Position numbers and translations under genes: made by a program. A stretch of DNA of 9,326 bases. Source: Actinomycetes bacterium. Its GTDB lineage: Bacteria; Actinomycetota; Actinomycetes; Mycobacteriales; Mycobacteriaceae. The notes below the pieces were generated by a model, which searched no databases, was not told the origin of the DNA, and was given only the letters and a program-made list of their open reading frames with translations. Positions 1-6,764 of this stretch are shown one piece after another (the first letter of the stretch is position 1; every line of letters begins with the position of its first letter). The DNA lies in assembly GCA_023415515.1 (NCBI GenBank), contig JAEZKH010000501.1:1-9326 (forward strand). Reading direction: 5' to 3'.

Positions 1-611
1 AGCCCCAACATCGTCGGGCCGGGCACCTCAGCGATCTGGCGTGCCAGCTCCAGCGCCCGCTCGAGCAGTCGGGCGTGGGCGACGACTTCGGTCACCAGGC
101 CGATCTGCTCGGCGCGGGCGGCATCGACGACCTCGCCGGTCATCGACAACCGGCGAGCCATCGCGAGGCCGACGAGCTGGGGGAGCCGCGCCGTCATGCC
201 GCCGCCGGGAAGGATCCCGACGCGGGCGTGGGTGTCGGCGAACACCGCGCGCTCCGATGCGATCAAAAAGTCGCAGCCCAGGGCCATCTCCAGCCCGCCG
301 GTGAACACCGCGCCGTTGATCGCGCCGACGATCGGCGTTCGCATGTTCGCCGTCGCGGCGATGCAACTCTGCGAGCGGAACTCCTCGAAGTAGCCGAGCC
401 CGTCGCGCTGCGCCTCCTTGAGGTCGACGCCCGCACAGAACGCCGGGTCGGCCCCGGTGAGCACCACGGCGCGCACCGACTCGTCGGCGTCCGCCTCGGT
501 CAGCGCGGTGTAGGCCGCCTTGATCAGGTCGCGGCTCAACGCGTTCCGCGCTTCGGGGCGGTTCAGCGTCAACATCCGGACCGCGTCGTGATCGGTGGTG
601 AGTACCAGCAC
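1..611 (-). CDS. Enoyl-CoA hydratase/isomerase (crotonase) family protein, 3' end cut by window edge
   Basis: This is a crotonase-fold acyl-CoA enzyme. The first 203 residues are visible; family members are usually about 250-270 aa, so roughly 50-60 residues lie outside the window. Visible motifs are LNRPEARNAL (residues 16-25), the first oxyanion-hole element FCAGVDL (58-64), and the second element with the first catalytic Glu, GGLEMALGCD (105-114, Glu108, matching rat hydratase Glu144). GILPGGG (132-138) follows. The position matching the second catalytic Glu (rat Glu164) is His128, in FADTHARVG, so classical hydration is uncertain; an isomerase or other crotonase activity is possible. The GTG start at 611 is chosen because GAGAGGGG lies 5 nt upstream and the N-terminus matches the family. 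It follows nuoN on the same strand after 84 bp. The family call is secure; substrate and pathway are unknown. An echA-type name would fit, but I cannot assign a number. Confidence 0.9.
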   Translation of the reverse strand, partial: MLVLTTDHDAVRMLTLNRPEARNALSRDLIKAAYTALTEADADESVRAVVLTGADPAFCAGVDLKEAQRDGLGYFEEFRSQSCIAATANMRTPIVGAINGAVFTGGLEMALGCDFLIASERAVFADTHARVGILPGGGMTARLPQLVGLAMARRLSMTGEVVDAARAEQIGLVTEVVAHARLLERALELARQIAEVPGPTMLG

Positions 612-616
612 GCCTA

Positions 617-624
617 CCCCTCTC
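617..624 (-). promoter_or_regulatory. Ribosome binding site of the crotonase gene
   Basis: The purine run GAGAGGGG lies 5 nt before the GTG codon at 611. It decides the start, since no better candidate exists upstream in frame. Its first four bases are also part of an inverted repeat (see 621-657), so access to it could depend on RNA folding. Confidence 0.65.
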
Positions 625-657
625 GCCGAGATCGACGCAATGGCGAGATCTTCTCGC
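621..657 (-). promoter_or_regulatory. Overlapping inverted repeats in the crotonase leader, alternative hairpins
   Basis: On the minus strand, in transcription order, the arms are GCGAGA (657-652), TCTCGCC (648-642) and GGCGAGA (627-621). The middle arm can pair with the upstream arm (6 bp, 3-nt loop) or with the downstream arm (7 bp, 14-nt loop), but not both. The downstream pairing covers the first four bases of the ribosome binding site. The copies of GATCTCG at 644-650 and 627-633 also form a direct repeat. The pairing is seen directly in the sequence; a switch function is inference. Confidence 0.3.
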
Positions 658-660
658 ACT

Positions 661-690
661 TTCGCGCCCGAACGTTGGTTTGGGCGCAAA
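661..690 (-). terminator. Possible terminator or stem-loop just after nuoN
   Basis: Nine-base arms (682-690 and 661-669) flank a 12-nt loop. The stem contains six G/C pairs, two A/T pairs and one G-T wobble. It begins 6 nt past the nuoN stop codon. No T-run follows on the minus strand, so it is not a canonical intrinsic terminator; mycobacterial terminators often lack a strong U-tract, so termination or mRNA 3'-end protection remains possible. The rest of the 612-695 gap shows no convincing -10/-35 promoter pair. Confidence 0.35.
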
Positions 691-695
691 TGAAG

Positions 696-2279
696 TTAGC
701 TCAGGAACGTGTTCGCGATGTTCGCCAGGTCGAGCAGCGGCTGCGGCAGCGCGCCGAGCGCGAAGGTGATCGCGGCGGTGACGGTCACGACGGCGGTGGT
801 GAACACGCTCGGCACCACCACGTCGGGTGCGTCGTCGGGCGGATCGGTGAAGAACATCAGCACGATGACCCGCACGTAGAAATACGCGGCGATGGCGCTT
901 GCGATCACACCGACGATGACCAGCGGTATCGCGCCACCTTCGCCTGCGGCCTTGAACACCGCGAACTTGCTGACGAAGCCACTGGTCAGCGGGATGCCGG
1001 CGAACGCGAGCAGAAACAGCGAGAACACAAGTCCGACAATGGGGTAGCGGCGGCCGAGGCCCGCCCACCGCGCCATCGCGGTCGCTTCCTCACCGTTCTT
1101 GTCGCGCACCAGGCCGACGACGGCGAACGCGCCGAGCGTGCTGAAACCGTAGGCGAACAAATAGAACAACGTCGACGACAATCCGGACTCGTTCAACGCG
1201 ATCACGCCGGTCAGGATGAACCCGGTATGCGCCACTGCGGAGTAGGCGAGCATCCGCTTGACGTCGGACTGGGTGACCGCGGTGACCGTGCCGACCACCA
1301 TGGTGAGGATCGCTATCGCCCACAGCACGGGTCGCCAGTCCGCGCGGATCTCCGGCACGGCGACGTAGAAGATCCGCAGCAACGCGCCGAACGCGGCGAT
1401 CTTGGTCGCCGCGGCCATGAACGCGGTGATCGGCGTCGGCGCCCCCTGGTAGACGTCGGGAATCCACGAGTGGAACGGCACCGCACCGACTTTGAACAGC
1501 ACGCCGACGAGCAGCAGTCCGAGGCCGATGAGCGCCAGCGACGCTTTACCGGAGTTGGCGTGGATCGCCTCGGCGATACCCGAGAGGCTCAGCGTGCCCG
1601 AGTACCCGTACAGCATGGCTGCGCCGTACAGGAAGAACGCCGACGAAAAAGCACCGAGGAGGAAATATTTCAGCGCCGCTTCCTGCGAGAGCAGCCTGCG
1701 GTGACGGGCCAGGCCGCACATCAGGTACAGCGGCAGCGACAGCACCTCGAGTGCGATGAACATCGTCAGCAGGTCGTCGGCCGCGGGAAACAACAGCATG
1801 CCGCCGACGGCGAACAATGTCAGCGGGAAGACCTCGGTCTGCATCACGCCCGCCTTGGCCGCCACCTTCTCGGCGACGCTGCCGACCACCGCCGACGCCT
1901 GCGGAGTGAACGAATCAAGCCCGCCCGCAGCGCGTTCGGCCTCCGTCTCGACTTCTGCGGGGATGCGCCGTTCAGCGATCAGCAGCACGCCGAGCACGCC
2001 GACGAGCAGGATCGTGCCCTGCAGGAACAGGGCAGGTGCGTCGACGGCGACGGAACCGATCACCGCGGTGCGGCCGACCTCACCGTGCAGGTCGCGGGCC
2101 ACCTGTACCACCGCGACGAATGCCGCGACGAGCCCGACCAGGCTCAACACGACCTGCGCGCGGTAGCGACGCTCGCGACCGACGAACGCCTCGATGAGCA
2201 CTCCGGCGATGGCGGCGCCGAAGACGATCAGCATCGGCGACAGCAGGCCGTATTCGACGTTGGGCGTTGGCAGGTTCAT
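696..2279 (-). CDS. nuoN: NADH-quinone oxidoreductase subunit N
   Basis: An antiporter-like, proton-pumping membrane subunit of complex I, 527 aa and about 14 transmembrane helices. It sits next to NuoM and NuoK in the membrane arm. Key residues are present: Glu178 in LEVLSLPLY (E. coli Glu133), Lys263 in FKVGAVPFHSW (E. coli Lys217), Lys293 in AATK (E. coli Lys247) and Lys438 in SKF (E. coli Lys395). The constant offset of about 45 comes from a hydrophilic insertion near residues 104-147, rich in Glu, Ala and Arg, which is absent from E. coli NuoN (485 aa) but found in actinobacterial homologues. The ATG start overlaps the nuoM stop (ATGA); GGAAGG lies 9 nt upstream. It is the last nuo gene of the operon. 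Identification is secure. Confidence 0.97.
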   Translation of the reverse strand: MNLPTPNVEYGLLSPMLIVFGAAIAGVLIEAFVGRERRYRAQVVLSLVGLVAAFVAVVQVARDLHGEVGRTAVIGSVAVDAPALFLQGTILLVGVLGVLLIAERRIPAEVETEAERAAGGLDSFTPQASAVVGSVAEKVAAKAGVMQTEVFPLTLFAVGGMLLFPAADDLLTMFIALEVLSLPLYLMCGLARHRRLLSQEAALKYFLLGAFSSAFFLYGAAMLYGYSGTLSLSGIAEAIHANSGKASLALIGLGLLLVGVLFKVGAVPFHSWIPDVYQGAPTPITAFMAAATKIAAFGALLRIFYVAVPEIRADWRPVLWAIAILTMVVGTVTAVTQSDVKRMLAYSAVAHTGFILTGVIALNESGLSSTLFYLFAYGFSTLGAFAVVGLVRDKNGEEATAMARWAGLGRRYPIVGLVFSLFLLAFAGIPLTSGFVSKFAVFKAAGEGGAIPLVIVGVIASAIAAYFYVRVIVLMFFTDPPDDAPDVVVPSVFTTAVVTVTAAITFALGALPQPLLDLANIANTFLS

Positions 2280-3841
2280 CGCGGGTTGCCTTCCGCCAGT
2301 TTGGGTGCGGGATCGGGCTGGTCGATCGTGGTCAATGTGTGGTCGACGGCCGGGTTGATCACATCCAACGCCACTTTCGGATACACCCCGAGCACGAGAA
2401 GCAGTGCGATCAGCGGCGCGATGACCGCCAGTTCACGGGGAATCAGGTCACGCAGTCGGTCGTTGCCCTCGGTGACCGGACCGCCCATCATGCGCTGATA
2501 CATCCACAGGATGTAGATCGCCGAGAGCACGAGGGCGCTCGACGCCACCACCGCGAACACCGGATAGCGGGTGAATGTGCCGATCAGCACCAGGAATTCG
2601 CTGATGAACGGCGCGAGTCCGGGTAGTGACAGTGTCGCGAGACCGGCGACGAGGAACGTCCCGGCGAGCACCGGCGCGACCTTCTGCACGCCACCGTAGG
2701 CACTGATCAGGCGAGTTCCCCTGCGCGACACCAGGAACCCGGCGATGAGGAACAGCGCGGCCGTGGAGATGCCGTGGTTGACCATGTACAGCGTCGACCC
2801 GGACTGACCCTGGCTCGTCATCACGAAGATACCGAGGATGATGAACCCGAAGTGCGATATCGACGTGTAGGCGATCAGCCGCATCACGTCGGTCTGGCCG
2901 AGCGCCAGGATGGCACCGTAGACGATGCCGATGACGGCCAGCGTGATGATCACCGGTCGGAAATACGCTGACGCGTCGGGGAACAACTGCAGGCAGTACC
3001 GCAGCATGCCGAACGTGCCGACCTTGTCCATGATCGCCATCATCAGAACGGCGCTGGCCGGGGTGGCCTCGACGGCTGCGTCGGGCAGCCACCGGTGGAA
3101 CGGCCACAGCGGCGCCTTGACGGCGAACGCGAACATGAAGCCGAGGAACAGCGCGTTGAGGATCGCCGGATCGACCACGAGCGCACCGCTGTTCACCGCC
3201 TCGACGATGGCGCGGAAGTCGAACGTGCCGGAGTCGAACGCGTCGCTGCCCGCGGTCACCACGTACAGCCCGATGACGGCGGCCAGCATGATCAGTCCAC
3301 CGAACAGGTTGTACAGCAGGAACTTGACCGCGGCCTTGGACCGGTGCTCGCCGCCGAACCCGCCGATGAGGAAGTACATCGGGATGAGCATGGCCTCGAA
3401 GAACACATAGAACAGCAGCACATCCAACGAGACCAGCGACATGATGACCATGCCCTCGACGGCGAGCGTCAGCGCCAGGTAGGTGTGCGTCGAGCGGCCG
3501 CGCAGGCCGATCTGGGCGTCGGCGTCGTTCCAGCCCGCGACGATCAGCAGCGGCACCAGCACCGCGGTCAACACGACGAGCGCCAACGCGATCCCGTCGA
3601 TGCCGAGGATGTAACCCGTCCCGAACGACGGTATCCACGGGTGGTCCTCCACGTACTGGTACTGCGGGCCGCTCGGGTCGAATCCCACTGCGACGATCAG
3701 CGTCAGCACCAGGACGGCGACGGAGACGAGCAACGCGAACCATTTGGCCGCGACGCGCCCGGTGGCGGGGATCAGCATCACCAGCACAGCGCCCAGCGTC
3801 GGCACCGCCCACAGGATCGTCATCCACGGGATCGAGGTCAC
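2276..3841 (-). CDS. nuoM: NADH-quinone oxidoreductase subunit M
   Basis: The central antiporter-like proton-pumping subunit of complex I, 521 aa, with about 14 membrane helices. Visible key residues are Glu149 in FFEAML (E. coli Glu144), Lys242 in VKAPLWPFHRWLPDA (E. coli Lys234), Lys273 in MDKVGTFGMLRY (E. coli Lys265) and Glu415 in ISEFL (E. coli Glu407). His250 and the following WLPDA are typical of the family. The start is GTG at 3841, which overlaps the nuoL stop (GTGA). The preceding in-frame codon (3844) is also GTG and cannot be excluded. The chosen start gives an N-terminus VTSIPW, similar in length and sequence to other mycobacterial NuoM proteins. No clear ribosome binding site is visible, so initiation probably depends on coupling to nuoL. 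The stop overlaps nuoN by 4 bp. Confidence 0.97.
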   Translation of the reverse strand: MTSIPWMTILWAVPTLGAVLVMLIPATGRVAAKWFALLVSVAVLVLTLIVAVGFDPSGPQYQYVEDHPWIPSFGTGYILGIDGIALALVVLTAVLVPLLIVAGWNDADAQIGLRGRSTHTYLALTLAVEGMVIMSLVSLDVLLFYVFFEAMLIPMYFLIGGFGGEHRSKAAVKFLLYNLFGGLIMLAAVIGLYVVTAGSDAFDSGTFDFRAIVEAVNSGALVVDPAILNALFLGFMFAFAVKAPLWPFHRWLPDAAVEATPASAVLMMAIMDKVGTFGMLRYCLQLFPDASAYFRPVIITLAVIGIVYGAILALGQTDVMRLIAYTSISHFGFIILGIFVMTSQGQSGSTLYMVNHGISTAALFLIAGFLVSRRGTRLISAYGGVQKVAPVLAGTFLVAGLATLSLPGLAPFISEFLVLIGTFTRYPVFAVVASSALVLSAIYILWMYQRMMGGPVTEGNDRLRDLIPRELAVIAPLIALLLVLGVYPKVALDVINPAVDHTLTTIDQPDPAPKLAEGNPR

Positions 3842-5721
3842 CACAGCTGCACCGCCAGGATGATGGCGACGAGAAGGGCCGCACCCGCCAGCATTGACAG
3901 TGCGTAGGAGCGGGCAAAGCCGGTCTGCAACTGTCGCAGACCATTTGAGATCCGGCCGACGACGGCGGCAAGGCCGCTGCCCGCGCCGTCGACGCCCCTG
4001 TCGTCGATCCAGACCAGATCCTTGGTCAGGACTCGGCCCGGCTTCATCAGCAACTCCTCGTTGATCGCATCGCCGTAGAGGTCGCGACGGGCGGCGACGG
4101 TCAGCGCCGACACGTCTTGTGGTGCGGCGTCGGGCACCGCCTTCTGCGCGTACATCCGGTAGGCGACGACGATGCCGACCGCGACGACCGACAGCACGAT
4201 GACGGTGACCACCCAGGCGGGCACCGCGTGGTGCGCCTCGTGTGCGCCGACGACCGGCTCGAGCCAGTGCTCCAGCGTCCCGCCTATCGCGAACACCGCG
4301 CCAGAGGCCACCGACCCGACTGCCAACAGGATCATCGGCCAGGTCATCACCTTCGGCGACTCGTGCGGATGGGTGTCGGGCGCCCATCGCTTCTCGCCGA
4401 AGAACGTCATCAGCATGACACGGGTCATGTAGAAGGCGGTGATACCAGCGCCGAGGATCGCCGCGCCGCCGAGGACGATGCCCTTGGCTCCGCCGGCGCC
4501 GAGGGCGGCCTCGATGATCCCGTCCTTGGAGAAGAAACCGGCCAGCGGCGGTATGCCGATGATCGCCAGATAGCCGAGCCCGAAGGTGGCGAAGGTGATC
4601 GGCAACAGCGTGCGAAGGCCGCCGTAGCGCCGCATGTTGACCTCGTCGTCCATCGCGTGCATGACCGAGCCCGCGCCGAGGAACAGTCCGGCCTTGAAGA
4701 ACCCGTGGGTCAACAGGTGCATGATCGCCACGGCGTAGCCCGCGGGGCCGAGACCTGCGGCGAGCACCATGTAGCCGATCTGGCTCATCGTCGACGCGGC
4801 GAGCGCCTTCTTGATGTCGTCCTTGGCGCAGCCGATGATCGCGCCGAACAACAGCGTGACGGCGCCGACGATGACGACGCCGAGTTGCGCGCCGGGGGCG
4901 AGGTCGAACACCGGGCCCGAGCGCACGATCAGGTAGACACCGGCGGTCACCATGGTGGCGGCGTGGATGAGCGCCGAGACAGGGGTGGGACCTTCCATCG
5001 CGTCGCCGAGCCACGACTGCAGCGGCACCTGCGCCGACTTACCGCATGCGGCCAGCAGCAGCAGCAGGCCGATCGCGTTCAGCGTGCCCTCGCCCAGTTC
5101 CGGTGCCGCGGCGAAGACGCCCTCGAACGAGATCGAACCGATGTAGGCGAACATCACCATCAACGCGACGGCGAGGCCGATGTCGCCTACCCGGTTGACG
5201 ACGAACGCCTTCTTGGCCGCGGTGGCCGCGGACGGCTTGTGCTGCCAGAAGCCGATCAACAGATACGAGGCGAGGCCTACGCCTTCCCAGCCGACGTAGA
5301 GACCGAGGTAGTTGTCGGCGAGTACCAGCAGCAGCATGGCCGAGAGGAACAGGTTGAGGTATGCGAAAAATCTGCGGCGGTCTGGATCTTCGGCCATGTA
5401 GCCGACCGAGTAGATGTGGATCAGAGAGCCGACGCCGGTGATCAGCAGCACGAAGCACATCGACAGCTGATCGAGTTGCACGCCGAAGTCCACGTGCAGT
5501 TCGCCGACCGGCACCCAGCTGAAGAGCTTCTCGTGTACAGCGCGGTCCTCGCCGTCGCGGCCGAGCATGTCGGCGAACAGCAGCGCGCCCACCGCGAAGG
5601 AACCGAGCGAGGTCGCGCAGCCGAGCAGGTGGCCCCACGGGTCGGACCATCTCCCGGACAACAGCAGAACCGCCGCACCTGCCAGGGGCAGGGCGATCAA
5701 GAGCCAAACCGGAATCGTCAT
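3838..5721 (-). CDS. nuoL: NADH-quinone oxidoreductase subunit L
   Basis: The distal antiporter-like proton-pumping subunit, 627 aa (E. coli 613). The core has about 14-15 helices. Glu146 in GWEGVG matches E. coli Glu144, and Lys227 in GKSAQVPLQSWLGDAMEGP matches E. coli Lys229. His252 lies in SALIHAATMVTAG. His334, His338 and Lys342 line the central half-channels, and Lys398-Asp399 in FFSKDG match E. coli Lys399-Asp400. Residues about 545-600 form the amphipathic lateral helix that runs along NuoM and NuoN, and a last membrane helix ends at the C-terminus. The ATG start lies 7 nt after the nuoK stop with only a weak AAGG 5 nt upstream; this is the only non-overlapping junction in the visible operon. 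All expected channel residues are present. Confidence 0.98.
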   Translation of the reverse strand: MTIPVWLLIALPLAGAAVLLLSGRWSDPWGHLLGCATSLGSFAVGALLFADMLGRDGEDRAVHEKLFSWVPVGELHVDFGVQLDQLSMCFVLLITGVGSLIHIYSVGYMAEDPDRRRFFAYLNLFLSAMLLLVLADNYLGLYVGWEGVGLASYLLIGFWQHKPSAATAAKKAFVVNRVGDIGLAVALMVMFAYIGSISFEGVFAAAPELGEGTLNAIGLLLLLAACGKSAQVPLQSWLGDAMEGPTPVSALIHAATMVTAGVYLIVRSGPVFDLAPGAQLGVVIVGAVTLLFGAIIGCAKDDIKKALAASTMSQIGYMVLAAGLGPAGYAVAIMHLLTHGFFKAGLFLGAGSVMHAMDDEVNMRRYGGLRTLLPITFATFGLGYLAIIGIPPLAGFFSKDGIIEAALGAGGAKGIVLGGAAILGAGITAFYMTRVMLMTFFGEKRWAPDTHPHESPKVMTWPMILLAVGSVASGAVFAIGGTLEHWLEPVVGAHEAHHAVPAWVVTVIVLSVVAVGIVVAYRMYAQKAVPDAAPQDVSALTVAARRDLYGDAINEELLMKPGRVLTKDLVWIDDRGVDGAGSGLAAVVGRISNGLRQLQTGFARSYALSMLAGAALLVAIILAVQLW

Positions 5722-5728
5722 TGCGGCC

Positions 5729-6028
5729 TTAGTTTTTCAGCAGGCTGGCGTCGTCGACCGAGGCCGAACGACGGGTACGGAAGATGGTCATGATGATGGC
5801 AAGGCCGACCACGACCTCGCAGGCTGCGACGACCATGGTGAAGAACGCGACCACCTGGCCGTCGAGGTGGCCGTGCATGCGGGAGAACGCGACGAACGCG
5901 AGGTTGGCGGCGTTCAACATCAGCTCGACACACATGAACATCACGATGGCGTTGCGGCGCAGCAAGACTCCCGAGGCGCCGATCGTGAACAGCAGCGCCG
6001 ACAGATACAGATAGTTATCGGGGTTCAT
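5729..6028 (-). CDS. nuoK: NADH-quinone oxidoreductase subunit K
   Basis: A small membrane subunit of complex I (MrpC-like), 99 aa with three helices at about 5-23, 28-49 and 60-84. It carries the two buried glutamates needed to couple quinone reduction to proton transfer: Glu35 in CVELMLNAAN (E. coli Glu36) and Glu71 in CEVVVGLA (E. coli Glu72). Length and motifs match the family closely. The ATG start at 6028 has GGAG 5 nt upstream and lies inside the end of nuoJ, overlapping it by 14 bp in another frame. The C-terminal tail (about 85-99) is charged and faces the cytoplasm or the subunit edge. Confidence 0.97.
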   Translation of the reverse strand: MNPDNYLYLSALLFTIGASGVLLRRNAIVMFMCVELMLNAANLAFVAFSRMHGHLDGQVVAFFTMVVAACEVVVGLAIIMTIFRTRRSASVDDASLLKN

Positions 6029-6764
6029 CAGCGCTCCGTCTTTGCAGGATCGCGGCGACCGAGAGTTCGGAGCCGGTGCCGTCGGGCAGGCGCGCCTCGA
6101 TGTCCACGGCGTTGTGCCTGGCGAAGACGCCGGGTCCCGGCATGGGAGTGGGATGTCCGCCCGGCCGGAACCGCTCTTCGGCGAGCTCGCGCTGTGTCTT
6201 GGCCCTCTCGAAGCGTTCTCGGTGTGCCAGCACCATCGCGCCGAGCGCCGCGGTGATCAGCAGTGCGCCGGTCAACTCGAACGCCCACAGGTAGCGGGTG
6301 AAGATCAGCGCCGCAAGCCCTTCGACGTTGGAGTTGTTGTTGGCCTCCGCCAGGCCTGTGAACCCGGCGACCGCCACGTTGCCGATTCCCGCGATCAGCA
6401 GAACGCCGAAGCCGACACCCGCGATCAACGCCGCAACGCGTTGGCCGCGAATGGTTTCCACCAGCGATTCGGACAGGTCCACGCCGATCAGCATCAGCAC
6501 GAACAGGAACAGCATCATGACCGCACCGGTGTAGACGACTATCTGCACGACACCGAGGAACAGTGCCTCCTGTGCGATGTAGAGCACCGCCAGCGAGATC
6601 ATCGTCATGGCAAGGAAGATCGCCGAGTACACAGCCTTGGGCGCGGCGACGACCCCGATGGCACCGGCGAGCGCGATGGCGCCGAGTATCCAGAACGTGA
6701 TCGCCTCGGCGGTGGATGTGTGTCCGCCGGACTCGGCGGCGAGCGCGACGATTTCGACGGTCAC
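6015..6764 (-). CDS. nuoJ: NADH-quinone oxidoreductase subunit J
   Basis: A membrane subunit with about five helices, 249 aa. The third helix carries the signature VVQIVVYTGAVMMLFLFVLM (72-91), which includes the pi-bulge region implicated in conformational coupling. Helices are visible at about 21-40, 43-62, 71-93, 110-132 and 158-180. After residue 180 comes a hydrophilic tail of about 69 residues, rich in Arg, Glu and Pro, with GPGVFARHNAVDIEARLPDG. E. coli NuoJ (184 aa) lacks it; other actinobacterial NuoJ proteins have it. The GTG start at 6764 overlaps the nuoI stop (GTGA), with GAGGA 6 nt upstream. The open frame extends further upstream to 7022, but that part is the shadow of nuoI. 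The TAA stop lies 14 bp inside nuoK. Confidence 0.96.
   Translation of the reverse strand: MTVEIVALAAESGGHTSTAEAITFWILGAIALAGAIGVVAAPKAVYSAIFLAMTMISLAVLYIAQEALFLGVVQIVVYTGAVMMLFLFVLMLIGVDLSESLVETIRGQRVAALIAGVGFGVLLIAGIGNVAVAGFTGLAEANNNSNVEGLAALIFTRYLWAFELTGALLITAALGAMVLAHRERFERAKTQRELAEERFRPGGHPTPMPGPGVFARHNAVDIEARLPDGTGSELSVAAILQRRSADEPR

Noticed and set aside
612..695. A promoter for the crotonase gene in the intergenic gap
   Set aside because: I looked for a TANNNT -10 with a plausible -35 on the minus strand and found no convincing pair. A promoter inside nuoN or read-through from the nuo operon cannot be excluded.
28..1068. A 346-codon minus-strand frame running through nuoN's 3' end, the gap and the crotonase gene
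   Set aside because: Arg-rich, off-frame reading of two recognisable genes; no family features.
75..2498. An 807-codon open frame on the + strand, antisense to the crotonase gene, the intergenic gap and nuoN
   Set aside because: Its translation is dominated by Arg, His, Asp, Gln and Glu, without domain or membrane pattern, which is what the complement of a GC-rich membrane-protein gene gives. The minus strand encodes clear crotonase and NuoN proteins. Its length is striking but explained by high GC, which makes stop codons rare.
3095..3907. A 270-codon + strand open frame opposite nuoM and the end of nuoL
   Set aside because: Composed largely of Arg, His, Asp, Gln and Glu with no motif; antisense shadow of nuoM.
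3842..5014. Upstream extension of the nuoM reading frame into nuoL (would give a 912-aa protein)
   Set aside because: The extra 391 residues are Arg-rich nonsense antiphase to nuoL; NuoM family length and N-terminus fit the GTG at 3841.
4117..5793. A 558-codon open frame on the + strand opposite nuoL
   Set aside because: Low-complexity His/Asp/Arg/Gln composition, no recognisable motifs, and full overlap with a well-conserved nuoL. Codon shadow.
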